Source: Deltaproteobacteria bacterium (GTDB lineage: Bacteria > Desulfobacterota > Desulfarculia > Desulfarculales > Desulfarculaceae). From it: a stretch of DNA of 64,000 nt. A model generated the notes under the pieces. It had not been told where the DNA came from, ran no database searches, and saw nothing but the letters and a program-made list of their open reading frames with translations. The stretch lies in NCBI GenBank assembly GCA_020444205.1, contig JAHLLJ010000001.1, positions 50,088-114,087 on the forward strand, written 5' to 3'. Both the position numbers and the translations under genes were made by a program. Positions 36,882 through 45,218 of the stretch are shown here, piece after piece (position 1 is the first letter of the stretch; each line of letters starts with the position of its first letter).

Positions 36882-37280
36882 TTATTCTCCCTCGGCCAAA
36901 AGCTGGTCGTAGGCGGCTGCATCCATGAGGTTGTCCAACTCGGCCTGATCGAATCCGCTTAGCTTGACCAGCCATCCCGCGCCGTAGCAATCCTGGTTGA
37001 TCAACTCGGGCTGGTCTTCCAAGGCGCTGTTCACCTCGGTCACCACCCCGCTCAGGGGAGCATAGACGTCCGCCGCGGTCTTGACCGACTCCACCACGCA
37101 CATCTCGCCCATCTGCTCCACCTCGGCCTCGGGCTCGGGCAGTTCCACGTAGGTGATGTCGCCCAACTGGTCTTGGGCATAGTCTGTGAGGCCCACCACG
37201 GCCAGATCGCCCTCCAGCTTTACCCACTCGTGCTCCTTGGTGTAGTAGAGACCCTCGGGCGCCTTTTTCACTTCGCTCAC
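36882..37280 (-). CDS. gcvH: Glycine cleavage system H protein
   Basis: The 132-aa lipoyl carrier shows YYTKEHEWVKLEGD at the N-terminus and CVVESVKTAADVYAPLSG, with the lipoylated Lys at position 67. It shuttles the aminomethyl group from GcvP to GcvT. Its start overlaps the gcvT stop by 4 nt and gcvPA follows within 5 nt, so translation is coupled. Confidence 0.97.
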   Translation of the reverse strand: MSEVKKAPEGLYYTKEHEWVKLEGDLAVVGLTDYAQDQLGDITYVELPEPEAEVEQMGEMCVVESVKTAADVYAPLSGVVTEVNSALEDQPELINQDCYGAGWLVKLSGFDQAELDNLMDAAAYDQLLAEGE

Positions 37281-38458
37281 TTGTCACCTCCATCGAACTG
37301 CATGGGTTGCAGGTACCGGCCCTGGGGCCTGGTAAAACTCTTGACCACCCTTCCGGGCAGGGTTCGCTTGCGATAATTGATTTCCACTTCTTGTCCCACC
37401 TGGGCGCCGCCGTCCAGCAGGGCCAGGCCCAGGGGACGGTTGTAATGCTCCTGGCCGGGCTCGCCGTCCGCGAATTGCCAGGCCGGGATCATGGTGCCGC
37501 TGGTCAGCTCGCCCAGGGTCTTGCCGCCGGTTAGCACCACGGAGCCTTCGCGCATCATGCCCTTGGCCAAACCCGCCACGGCGAACACCCGCTGGGGCAG
37601 GTTTTCAGCGCCGCCCAAGGCCTGGGCCTCCAGGGCCGCCCGGCCCTGGAAATCGCCGCGCTGAGGATTCAGGTCCACTCCGAACTTGGCGGTGGGCACG
37701 GACATTATGGGGCGCTCGGAGGTGTACTCATGCCCATACAGAGGCAGGCAGGCCTCCAGGCGCAGGGTGTCCCGCGCCCCCAGCCCCACCGGTACCACCC
37801 CCATGGGCGCGCCGCTTGCAGCCAGCTTGTCCCACACCCCTTCGGCCTCTTCCCAGGGTGGAAAGAGCTCGAAGCTGACCGGCTCTCCCGTGTAGCCGGT
37901 GCGCGAGACATACAACTCCACGCCCCCCATGCGGTTATAGCCGCCGTGGTTGCGCCCGGCTGGAGGTAGTGGGTCGGCCAGAAGGGTGGCCAGAAGCTTT
38001 TCGCTGTCCGGGCCTTGCACCGCCAGCATGGCCAGGCGCGCGCTGTGGTCGGCAAACTCCACGCCTTCGGCCAGGTGTTGCTCCAGCCACTCGCGGTCCT
38101 TGTCGCGGTTGGCCGCGTTGACCACCAGCAGGTACTGCTCCGGGGCCTGCTGGTAGAGATAGGCGTCGTCCAGGGGGCATCCCGCCTCATCGGAGATAAG
38201 GGTGTACTGAGCCAGGCCCGGCGCCAACTTGGCCGGGTCGTTGGTGAGCAGTTCGCCCAGCCAGGCCCGAGCCTGGGGCCCGCGCACCGCGAAGCGGCCC
38301 ATATGGCTGATATCGAAAAGTCCGCCGTGCTTGCGGGTGGCCAAGTGTTCGGCGATGAGCCCATCGCCATAAGACACCGGCAGCCGCCAACCGGCGAAAT
38401 CCACCAGCTTGCCGCCATGGGCAGCGTGCCAGTCATGTAAGGGTGTTTTGGCCGTCAT
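37277..38458 (-). CDS. gcvT: Glycine cleavage system aminomethyltransferase
   Basis: GcvT transfers the one-carbon unit from GcvH to tetrahydrofolate, releasing ammonia. The 393-aa product shows LVDFAGWRLPVSYGDGLIAEH and FDISHMGRFAVRGPQA at the N-terminus, and RTGYTGEPVSFELF and LGARDTLRLEACLPLYGHE in the middle, all typical. It is the first gene behind the riboswitch, and AGGAGG lies about 10 nt before the ATG. Confidence 0.96.
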   Translation of the reverse strand: MTAKTPLHDWHAAHGGKLVDFAGWRLPVSYGDGLIAEHLATRKHGGLFDISHMGRFAVRGPQARAWLGELLTNDPAKLAPGLAQYTLISDEAGCPLDDAYLYQQAPEQYLLVVNAANRDKDREWLEQHLAEGVEFADHSARLAMLAVQGPDSEKLLATLLADPLPPAGRNHGGYNRMGGVELYVSRTGYTGEPVSFELFPPWEEAEGVWDKLAASGAPMGVVPVGLGARDTLRLEACLPLYGHEYTSERPIMSVPTAKFGVDLNPQRGDFQGRAALEAQALGGAENLPQRVFAVAGLAKGMMREGSVVLTGGKTLGELTSGTMIPAWQFADGEPGQEHYNRPLGLALLDGGAQVGQEVEINYRKRTLPGRVVKSFTRPQGRYLQPMQFDGGDK

Positions 38459-38499
38459 GCAGAAGGTCCTCCTTCGCCGCCAAGGGCGCCCATTTAGAG

Positions 38500-38694
38500 G
38501 TTCCTCCTGTTGCTGGGCCTGAGAGATTCGCCCCCGGGCGGGGCTTGCTCCTTCGGCGGACGGTAATACCGACTCTCTCCAGGAGTTGTATTCTCAGCGG
38601 TCCTTTTGCCTGAGAGTTTCAGCCCCGCTAGGGCCTTGCACCTTCGGCGGCCGCCTGGCCCTCCGGCCCGGCGGCGCTCTCCCGCTGAACGGTT
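38500..38694 (-). promoter_or_regulatory. Tandem glycine riboswitch
   Basis: On the minus strand, two glycine aptamers lie in series before gcvT. Aptamer 1 (about 38694-38596) contains GCGGGAGAGCGCCG, GCCGAAGGTGCAAGG and ACTCTCAGGCAAAAGGACCG. Aptamer 2 (about 38589-38500) contains TGGAGAGAG, GCCGAAGGAGCAAG and ATCTCTCAGGCCCAGC. These GAGAG, CCGAAGGxGCAAG and CTCTCAGGC blocks are diagnostic for the class. Glycine binding normally switches gcv genes on, so the operon should respond to excess glycine. The gcvT ribosome binding site AGGAGG lies about 30 nt further downstream. Confidence 0.95.
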
Positions 38695-38931
38695 TTTTAT
38701 CAACTACAGAATACCATCATCCTTTGGATTCAAAAAACCCCATTGACTAATTGCATCAAAGCGTTGCCGCCAAGGGCCTTGCGTCACGGGGACCAGACCA
38801 GGGCAGACACGGCCAAACCGGAGTGGGCAAACGCTGTCTCCCCCGCCCATAAAGCCTTTGCCCGGCCAGGGTTGTAGGTAATTTTCGATTAAATGTTCAA
38901 GGGCAGAGCCGCATTTTTGACCATGGCCCCG

Positions 38932-40608
38932 CTAATCTTCGTATTGGCTGGGGATTATGGCTCCCTCGGCGGCCGAGGCGGCCAGCCTGGAGTACATGGC
39001 CAAATACCCGGTCTTTATCTTGGGCGCTGGGCGCTGCCAGGAGGCCAGGCGCGAGGCCAGTTCCTCGTCGCTGATCTGCAGGTCCACGCGCCGCGCCGGG
39101 ATGTCCACGGTTATGCGGTCTCCGTCTTGCACCGCGGCCAGGGGGCCACCCTCGGCGGCCTCGGGCGAGATATGGCCCACGAAGCAGCCGTTGTTGGTGC
39201 CCGAGAAGCGGCCGTCGGTAATCAGGGCGGTTTTTTGGGCCAGGCCCTGGCCGTAGAGCATCTTCATGGCCAAGGCCATTTCGGGCATGCCCGGTCCGCC
39301 CTTGGGGCCTTCGTAACGGATCACCACCACCTCACCCGGCTGGATTTGCCTATCCATGATCGCCTGGTTGGCCTCCTCCTCAGAGTCGAAACAACGGGCC
39401 GTGCCGGTGAATTGCTGCATGGCGGGATCGATGGCCGCGGGCTTGGTTACCGCCGAGCCCGGAGCCAGGTTGCCCCTGAGCACCGCCAAACCACCCTGGG
39501 TGGACCAGGGATTTGCCATGGTGCGTATTATCTCCTCGCCGGTCTTGGGGGCCTCGGAAACGTTCTGAGCCACGCTGCCCCCGCTCACCGTGGGGTTGTC
39601 ACTATTTAGAAGCGGCAATATTTCGCGCATCACCGCGGGCACTCCGCCCGCTGCGTGGAAATCGGGAACATTGGCCGGCGCGGCGGGATATATCTTGGCT
39701 ACGTGCGGTGTGGTTTTTGAAAACTCTTCGAATATTTCCACTCCCATATCCACCCCGGCCTCGTAGGCCACGGCCAACAGGTGCAGCACCAGGTTGGTGG
39801 AGCCACCCATGGCCAAGCCTAGGCGCACCGCGTTTTCCAGGCCCGCTTGGTTGATGATCTTGCGGGCGGTGAGGTCTTCCCCCACCATGGCCACGATCCG
39901 CTGTCCCGCGCTTTGGGCCGCTCTGAGCCGGGCCGAGTGCACCGCCGGGATGGTGGCGCTGCCCGGCAGGCTGAGCCCCAGGCCCTCGGCCACACAGCCC
40001 ATGGAGTTGGCTGTGCCCAAAAAGGAGCAGGAGCCGCAGGTGGGCATCACGTTGTTTTCAAGTTGGGTAAAAGCCGCTTCGTCGATCTTGCCGGCGGCCA
40101 GCATGCCCACCCCCTCGGCCAGGGAGGTGATGTCGGAGCTGCGGCCGTCGAAATCGCAGCCTCCCAGGGAAGGCCCGCCATTGACCAATATGGCGGGCAG
40201 GTCCAGGCGGGCGGCGGCCATCAGCAGGCCGGGTACTATCTTGTCGCAGGAGCCCAAGAGCACCAGGGCGTCCAGGCGGTGGGCCTGGGCCACCACCTCC
40301 ACCGAGTTGGCGATAACCTCCCGGGAGGGCAGGATGTAGCGCATGCCCAAATGGGCGTTGGCCACCCCGTCGCAACAGCCGATCACCCCGAACTCCATGG
40401 GAGTGCCCCCGGCTTGGTAGATGCCCTTTTTGACCGACTCGGCCACCTGCTTCAGGTTGAAGTGGCCGGGCACCATGTTGCTATAGGTGTTGGCCACCCC
40501 GATCATGGGGCGTTCCAGGTCGTAGTCGCTGTGGCCCATGGATTTGAGCAGGGCCCGCACCTTGGCCCAACGGGGCCCCACCAGTATGTCTTTACTGCGG
40601 ATGGTCAT
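38932..40608 (-). CDS. ilvD: Dihydroxy-acid dehydratase
   Basis: IlvD dehydrates 2,3-dihydroxy acids in valine, leucine and isoleucine synthesis. The 558-aa protein shows GCCDGVANAHLGM (about 77), LLGSCDKIVPG (about 117), TCGSCSFLGTANSM (about 190) with Fe-S cluster cysteines, GGSTNLVLHLLAVA and the C-terminal TDGRFSGTNNGCFVGHISPEA. Length is standard. The gene is monocistronic as far as visible and divergent from the beta-oxidation operon across a 713-nt gap. Confidence 0.97.
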   Translation of the reverse strand: MTIRSKDILVGPRWAKVRALLKSMGHSDYDLERPMIGVANTYSNMVPGHFNLKQVAESVKKGIYQAGGTPMEFGVIGCCDGVANAHLGMRYILPSREVIANSVEVVAQAHRLDALVLLGSCDKIVPGLLMAAARLDLPAILVNGGPSLGGCDFDGRSSDITSLAEGVGMLAAGKIDEAAFTQLENNVMPTCGSCSFLGTANSMGCVAEGLGLSLPGSATIPAVHSARLRAAQSAGQRIVAMVGEDLTARKIINQAGLENAVRLGLAMGGSTNLVLHLLAVAYEAGVDMGVEIFEEFSKTTPHVAKIYPAAPANVPDFHAAGGVPAVMREILPLLNSDNPTVSGGSVAQNVSEAPKTGEEIIRTMANPWSTQGGLAVLRGNLAPGSAVTKPAAIDPAMQQFTGTARCFDSEEEANQAIMDRQIQPGEVVVIRYEGPKGGPGMPEMALAMKMLYGQGLAQKTALITDGRFSGTNNGCFVGHISPEAAEGGPLAAVQDGDRITVDIPARRVDLQISDEELASRLASWQRPAPKIKTGYLAMYSRLAASAAEGAIIPSQYED

Positions 40609-40856
40609 GCCTACTTCTCAAGTAAGGGTGAAGGGATAGGCTCAGATATATGTCCTGCGGGGGGTGCTTGTCCAGGGAGATATGTCACCAGATGGGTGCG
40701 CCGGGCGGCGAAACGCTTCAGCCATTCGGGCCATGGGTAGGAAGCTACCCGCCAATAATCATGTTTGTATTTTTTAATGACCTCTCAGCCTGCAACCGGC
40801 CCAGATTAGGCGCAAGGCTGTGGTGCCGGCGATTTTCCCGCGCCGTCCATAGGGCT

Positions 40857-40895
40857 ATGTATAGAAACCTATACATGTATATCATCTTGTACATG
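40857..40895. promoter_or_regulatory. Overlapping palindromes, candidate activator binding site
   Basis: ATGTATAG-AAAC-CTATACAT (40857-40876), the perfect 12-bp palindrome TATACATGTATA (40870-40881) and CATGTA-N10-TACATG (40874-40895) overlap in one AT-rich patch. The patch is about 165-200 bp upstream of the sigma-54-like promoter, where enhancer-binding proteins usually attach. An operator for divergent ilvD remains possible. Confidence 0.5.
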
Positions 40896-41058
40896 AAAAT
40901 TTCTCCAATATATCAACTACTTTTTAAGTAAGCTTTTCTTGTGTAGATCATCCTATTCATTTTTCGGGCTTTCCTTTCCTATTCCCCTCCGACGGATTCT
41001 CCCCAATAAATCTTAAAAAACGGATACTTGGTGACGATTGGCCACTCCGGAAGCGGGG

Positions 41059-41074
41059 TGGCATGTTTTTTGTA
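41059..41074 (+). promoter_or_regulatory. Sigma-54-type promoter of the beta-oxidation operon
   Basis: TGGCATG-TTTT-TTGTA matches the -24/-12 consensus TGGCACG-N4-TTGCA, with GG and the 10-nt spacing intact. The -12 element is GT instead of the strongly conserved GC. It points toward the SDR gene and a predicted sigma-54 activator gene lies at the far end of the cluster. Confidence 0.5.
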
Positions 41075-41321
41075 CTTTAGGTGCATACCAAACGAGGGAA
41101 ATTGGCGGCCCTGATTAAGGGCCAGGCAACGCCGCGAAAGAACACACTAAAAAATGCACCGTTCGAATTTAGTCGGCTGAAAATCGTGGGACCCGCGGGC
41201 TAATCAGACGCCGGCGGGAATAGGGCGAAGCAATTACTGAAAATTTTTTTGGGGGGAACGCCGCCCAGTCTGTCACCCCGCTGGTCCCACGAGGCTGTTT
41301 GCAACTTAAGGAGTAAGCACT

Positions 41322-42143
41322 TTGGAAAACATGCTAGCTGGGAAAGTCTGCCTCATAACCGGCTCCGGCAGGGGAATTGGCCGAGAGGCGGCCCTGATGT
41401 TCGCGGCCGAGGGAGGCAAGGTGGTGGTCTCCGACCTAGACCCGGAACCTGCCGAAGAAACGGTGGCCGCCATCAAGGGCCAGGGCGGCGATGCCGTGGC
41501 TTATGTAGGCGACGTTACCGACCCAGGGTTTGCCGAGGGATTCATCAACACCGCTCTGGACTCCTTCGGGGGTATCGATGTCATCGTAAACAACGCGGGA
41601 TTCACCTGGGATTCGGTGATCCATCGCATGACTGACGAGCAGTGGGAAAAAATATTCGCGGTTCATTGCACCGCGCCCTTCCGCATTCTGCGCGCCGCCG
41701 CTCCCTTTATTCGGCAAGCTGGCAAAAAAGAAAAGGCCGAGGGCCTGCAAGTAATGCGCAAGGTGGTCAACGTGAGCTCCACCGCCGGGGTAAACGGCAA
41801 CGCGGGCCAGGCCAACTACTCCACCGCCAAGTCGGGGATTTTGGGCCTGTCCAAAACCTTGTCCAAGGAGTGGGGCCGCTACAACGTCTGCGTCAACGCC
41901 GTGGCTTACGCCTGGATCGAGACCCGCCTCACCGTGGAAAAGGACGGCAGCGGTTCGGTCAAAATCGGCGAGATCGAAGTGCCCGCGGGCATCCCCAAGG
42001 CCAACCAGGAGGCCATCAAAAAGACCATCCCCCTGGGCCGGCCGGGTACGGCCAACGAAGCGGCCCGGGCCATCTTGTTCCTGGCTTCGCCCCTGTCGGA
42101 CTACGTGTCCGGTCAGGTGCTCATAGTCTCCGGCGGGCGCTAG
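41322..42143 (+). CDS. Short-chain dehydrogenase (3-hydroxyacyl-CoA dehydrogenase-like)
   Basis: The 273-aa SDR shows LITGSGRGIGREAA (NAD(P)-binding TGxxxGIG, about 13-20), NNAGFTWDS (about 91), the catalytic Ser in VNVSSTAG and YSTAKSGILG with the Tyr and Lys (about 170). It begins at TTG 41322, 8 nt after AAGGAG, with ATG 41331 as alternative. FabG-like SDRs oxidise 3-hydroxyacyl-CoA in branched or cyclic acid beta-oxidation, the expected role here as first gene of the cluster. An insert of about 12 residues (IRQAGKKEKAEGLQ) lengthens one loop. A GCCGGGAT/ATCCCGGC hairpin follows the gene (42179-42200). Confidence 0.85.
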   Translation: MENMLAGKVCLITGSGRGIGREAALMFAAEGGKVVVSDLDPEPAEETVAAIKGQGGDAVAYVGDVTDPGFAEGFINTALDSFGGIDVIVNNAGFTWDSVIHRMTDEQWEKIFAVHCTAPFRILRAAAPFIRQAGKKEKAEGLQVMRKVVNVSSTAGVNGNAGQANYSTAKSGILGLSKTLSKEWGRYNVCVNAVAYAWIETRLTVEKDGSGSVKIGEIEVPAGIPKANQEAIKKTIPLGRPGTANEAARAILFLASPLSDYVSGQVLIVSGGR

Positions 42144-42178
42144 TCCTCAACGCCCGCCGTAGAGGCCCGTTTCCATGT

Positions 42179-42200
42179 GCCGGGATCGGTCAATCCCGGC
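42179..42200 (+). repeat. Intercistronic hairpin
   Basis: GCCGGGAT (42179-42186) and ATCCCGGC (42193-42200) form an 8-bp stem with a 6-nt loop and no following T run. It lies between the SDR and the Fe-S oxidoreductase genes and may adjust relative expression. Confidence 0.45.
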
Positions 42201-42312
42201 CAAGGCAGGCCGAGGAGAGCTGGAAGCGGGCGGTTGGCTGAATATTCATCGGCCTGGTGAAAACAATTTTTGTTGGAAAACGTGGAGCAGGTGACGGGTA
42301 GGGCAAAGAGAA

Positions 42313-44424
42313 TTGATTAAAGAAGTCAACAGCGCCTTGGTTCCTCCGGCCAACTCGGCATTTATGGGTTTTCCGCTGGCGTATGTATATGTTTTTATCA
42401 CCTGTGCTGGAATCTGTGTCTTTGCCTATATCCTTTACAAACGCTTGGTGCCCTTGCTGCGGGCTGCGCCGGATGCGCGGCTGGACCGGATCGGCGCGCG
42501 CCTAGGCAGGGTGCTGCGGATCTGGCTGGCCCAATGGCGCCAGCCCCGCTATCTGCTGGCCGGGGTGATCCATATTTTCATCTTCGCCGGGTTCCTGATC
42601 CTGGGAGCCCGCTCCCTGCAACTAATACTTATAGGCTTCTGGCCTGGTGCCACTCTGCCGGGCATGGATGGCCAAGCCGGGGCCAGTTACAACCTGGTCA
42701 AGGACTACGCCGCCACTTGGGTGTTCGTGGCCTGCCTCATTGCCGCGGTGCGGCGGGGAGTGTTCCGTCCTGCCCGCTACCAGGTGCCGTCCTCTCAGGG
42801 AAAGAACCACCTGGGCGAGGCCCTGCTGGTGCTGGGGCTAATCTGTGCCCTGGTGGTATCTGAAAGTCTTTTTGAGGCCAGTCTGCAAAACGCGGAGGCT
42901 AGCGCCGGAGCGGCGGTGGCTGCGGCGCCTCCCCTTACCCTGCTTTGGGCCGGACGGGCAATGCTAAGCGGCGCGGGCCAGACCGCCCTTCAGGCGGTGA
43001 ACTCCACCACCTACTTCGTGCATGAGGTGGTCTTTTTCAGCTTCCTGTGCTTTTTGCCCTTGGGTAAGCACTTCCACGTGATCACCTCTCTGTTCAACGT
43101 ATTTTTCATGCGCCTGGACCGGGGCAACCTCAAGCCGGTGCGCTACGGGGTGAGCGAGGAGCAGCTCGAGGATTTGCCGGAGTTCGGGGTAAACAAGTTG
43201 GGAGACTTCACCTGGAAGCACCTACTGGATTTTTACACCTGCGCCGACTGCGGCCGCTGCTCGGACCGCTGCCCGGCCAACCGGGTCAAGCGCCCCCTGT
43301 CTCCCCGGTTCTTGACCATCAAGGCCCGTGATCAGGTGTACTCGAGCTATCCCATCTGGGGCGGGGCCACCCAAAAAGCACCGGACTTGGTGGGCGGCAT
43401 CTACAGTGCCGACGAGATCTGGTCTTGCACCACCTGCGGTGCCTGCGAGCAGGAGTGCCCCTTGGGCATCGAATACATCGACAAGATCGTGGACCTGCGC
43501 CGGGGAATGGTGGACCAGGGCAACGTGCCCCAATCGCTGCAAAAGCCCCTGAGCGCTTTGGAAAAGCGGGGCAACCCCTGGGGCAAGAGCCAAAGGAACC
43601 GGGCTGACTGGACCAAGGAACTGGCCGAGGAGTTTGAGGTGCCCACCGCCGCTCAAAAGCAGCCAGTGGACACTTTGTACTTCGTGGGAAGCGTTTCTTC
43701 TTATGACGAGCGCATGCAAGCCATAGCCCAGGCCACGGCCCGGGTGCTGCATGGCTTGGGCGTGGACTTCGGAGTGCTGGGCAAAAATGAGAGCGACGCC
43801 GGGCACGAGGTGCGCCGCTTTGGCGAGGAGTTTTTGTTTCTGGCCCTGCGCGACGCCAACACACAGGCGATCTTGAACTCGAGCGCGGCCCGTATCGTCA
43901 CCGCCGACCCCCATGACTACAACGCCCTGAAGAACGACTACAGCGGCATCCCGCCGGTAATGCACATGAGCCAGGTTTTGAGCCAGGTCCTTGAGAACGG
44001 GGCGCTGGCCCTGGAGCAGGGCCCTCATGCGGGCAAGACCGTGGTCTACCACGACCCCTGCTACCTGGGACGCCACAACGGCCTGTATGACGAGCCCCGC
44101 CGGGTAATCGACGCAATCCCCGGCCTGAGGCGGGTGGAGATGGAGGGCAACTGCCGCGACCGCTCCTTCTGCTGCGGCGGCGGCGGGTTGGCTCTTTTCT
44201 ATGAGCCCGAGGAAGAGGAGCGGATCGGGGTGGCCCGGGTGCGAATGGCCGAACAGTGCGGCGCACAAGTGATAGTGACCGCCTGCCCCTTTTGTTTGGC
44301 CAACCTAGAGGATGCCCTGAAGATAGCCGGCCTGGACAAGGAAATGGAGGCCCTGGACCTCATGGAACTGGTCGGGCTGCACCTGCCCCGGAGTGGACAA
44401 CGCCGGGTGGCTGCGAAAGGTTGA
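42313..44424 (+). CDS. Membrane Fe-S oxidoreductase (EtfAB:menaquinone oxidoreductase-like)
   Basis: The 703-aa protein joins three parts. An N-terminal membrane domain of about six helices (residues 20-270) resembles NarI-type haem b quinone subunits. Two 4Fe-4S motifs follow, CADCGRCSDRCP (about 309-320) and CTTCGACEQECP (about 372-383). Two HdrD-type CCG domains close the chain, with HDPCYLGRHN (about 579), RSFCCGGGGLAL (about 617) and ACPFC (about 657). This architecture is that of the EtfAB:(methyl)menaquinone oxidoreductases of anaerobes, which pass electrons from acyl-CoA dehydrogenases to the quinone pool. Adjacent etfB and etfA support that role. The start is TTG 42313 with a poor ribosome binding site, and an internal ATG 51 nt later is possible. 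Confidence 0.88.
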   Translation: MIKEVNSALVPPANSAFMGFPLAYVYVFITCAGICVFAYILYKRLVPLLRAAPDARLDRIGARLGRVLRIWLAQWRQPRYLLAGVIHIFIFAGFLILGARSLQLILIGFWPGATLPGMDGQAGASYNLVKDYAATWVFVACLIAAVRRGVFRPARYQVPSSQGKNHLGEALLVLGLICALVVSESLFEASLQNAEASAGAAVAAAPPLTLLWAGRAMLSGAGQTALQAVNSTTYFVHEVVFFSFLCFLPLGKHFHVITSLFNVFFMRLDRGNLKPVRYGVSEEQLEDLPEFGVNKLGDFTWKHLLDFYTCADCGRCSDRCPANRVKRPLSPRFLTIKARDQVYSSYPIWGGATQKAPDLVGGIYSADEIWSCTTCGACEQECPLGIEYIDKIVDLRRGMVDQGNVPQSLQKPLSALEKRGNPWGKSQRNRADWTKELAEEFEVPTAAQKQPVDTLYFVGSVSSYDERMQAIAQATARVLHGLGVDFGVLGKNESDAGHEVRRFGEEFLFLALRDANTQAILNSSAARIVTADPHDYNALKNDYSGIPPVMHMSQVLSQVLENGALALEQGPHAGKTVVYHDPCYLGRHNGLYDEPRRVIDAIPGLRRVEMEGNCRDRSFCCGGGGLALFYEPEEEERIGVARVRMAEQCGAQVIVTACPFCLANLEDALKIAGLDKEMEALDLMELVGLHLPRSGQRRVAAKG

Positions 44425-44426
44425 GC

Positions 44427-45218
44427 ATGGAGATTTTAGTGTGCGTGAAGAAAGTGCCTGATCCGGCGGAAAACGAATTCGTGGTGCGCAAGGACGGCTC
44501 TGATATTGACCGCGACGACTTGGTGTACTCGGTAAACGAGTGGGACAACTACGCGGTGGAAGAGGCCATCCAAATTGTGGAGGAGCATGGCGGCTCGGTC
44601 ACCGTAGTTTCGATGGGCGATGAAGACGCTGATGAGATCATCCGCCGCGAGCTGGCCATGGGGGCTGATCAAGGCAAGCTCCTGGATGACGAGGCCTTCC
44701 AATACTCCGACGGCCGGGGCGTTGCCTCCATTCTGGCCCACGCCGCCAAGCAAGACGACTACGACTTGATCCTTACCGGAGCCCAGGCCGAAGACGCGGC
44801 CGCCCAGGTGGGGGGCATGCTGGCGGCCATGCTGGAGGTTCCCTATGCCTCCCTGGTGGTGCGGGTGGAGGTTAAGGAAGGCAGAAAACTGGAGATCGCC
44901 CGGGAGATTGACGGGGGCAACCTGGAGATTAACGAGATTGATCTTCCCTGCGTGCTCTCCATCCAGACCGGCATCAATGAGCCTCGCTACGTGGGCATCC
45001 GGGGCATCCGCAAAACCGCTTCAATCGAGGTGCCGGTGCTGGGCGCGGCCGATCTTGGGCTGGACCCGGCCACAGTGGGCGAGGCCGGCGCCAAGGTGCA
45101 CAAGCTGGACTACTTTGTGCCCGAGCTTGGCGAAGGAGCGGAGATTTTACAAGGTAGCCGGGAGGAGATCGCCGAGCAACTGCTGGCCCGCCTCAAGGGC
45201 AGGGGAGTGATTCAGTGA
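44427..45218 (+). CDS. etfB: Electron transfer flavoprotein beta subunit
   Basis: The track ORF starts at 44256, but the family start is ATG 44427 (MEILVCVKKVPDPAENEF, 263 aa), 2 nt after the preceding stop. VNEWDNYAVEEAI, MGDEDADEIIRRELAMGAD and AEDAAAQVGGMLAAML are classic EtfB features. EtfB accepts electrons from acyl-CoA dehydrogenases. Its stop overlaps the etfA ATG (TGATG). Confidence 0.95.
   Translation: MEILVCVKKVPDPAENEFVVRKDGSDIDRDDLVYSVNEWDNYAVEEAIQIVEEHGGSVTVVSMGDEDADEIIRRELAMGADQGKLLDDEAFQYSDGRGVASILAHAAKQDDYDLILTGAQAEDAAAQVGGMLAAMLEVPYASLVVRVEVKEGRKLEIAREIDGGNLEINEIDLPCVLSIQTGINEPRYVGIRGIRKTASIEVPVLGAADLGLDPATVGEAGAKVHKLDYFVPELGEGAEILQGSREEIAEQLLARLKGRGVIQ

Larger units (their letters stand above)
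40609..41321. other. Large divergent regulatory region
   Basis: This 713-nt gap between ilvD and the beta-oxidation operon contains no convincing gene. It holds AT-rich overlapping palindromes at 40857-40895 and a sigma-54-like promoter at 41059-41074. Downstream of that is a predicted leader of about 235 nt rich in short hairpins (for example GGCG GCCCT...AGGGC...CGCC near 41105), leading to an AAGGAG ribosome binding site at 41309-41314. Confidence 0.6.

Noticed and set aside
38494-38703. 69-aa minus-strand ORF in the gcv leader
   Set aside because: It coincides with the tandem glycine riboswitch, which explains the sequence conservation.
38893-39609. 238-aa plus-strand ORF opposite ilvD
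   Set aside because: Gly/His-rich shadow of ilvD.
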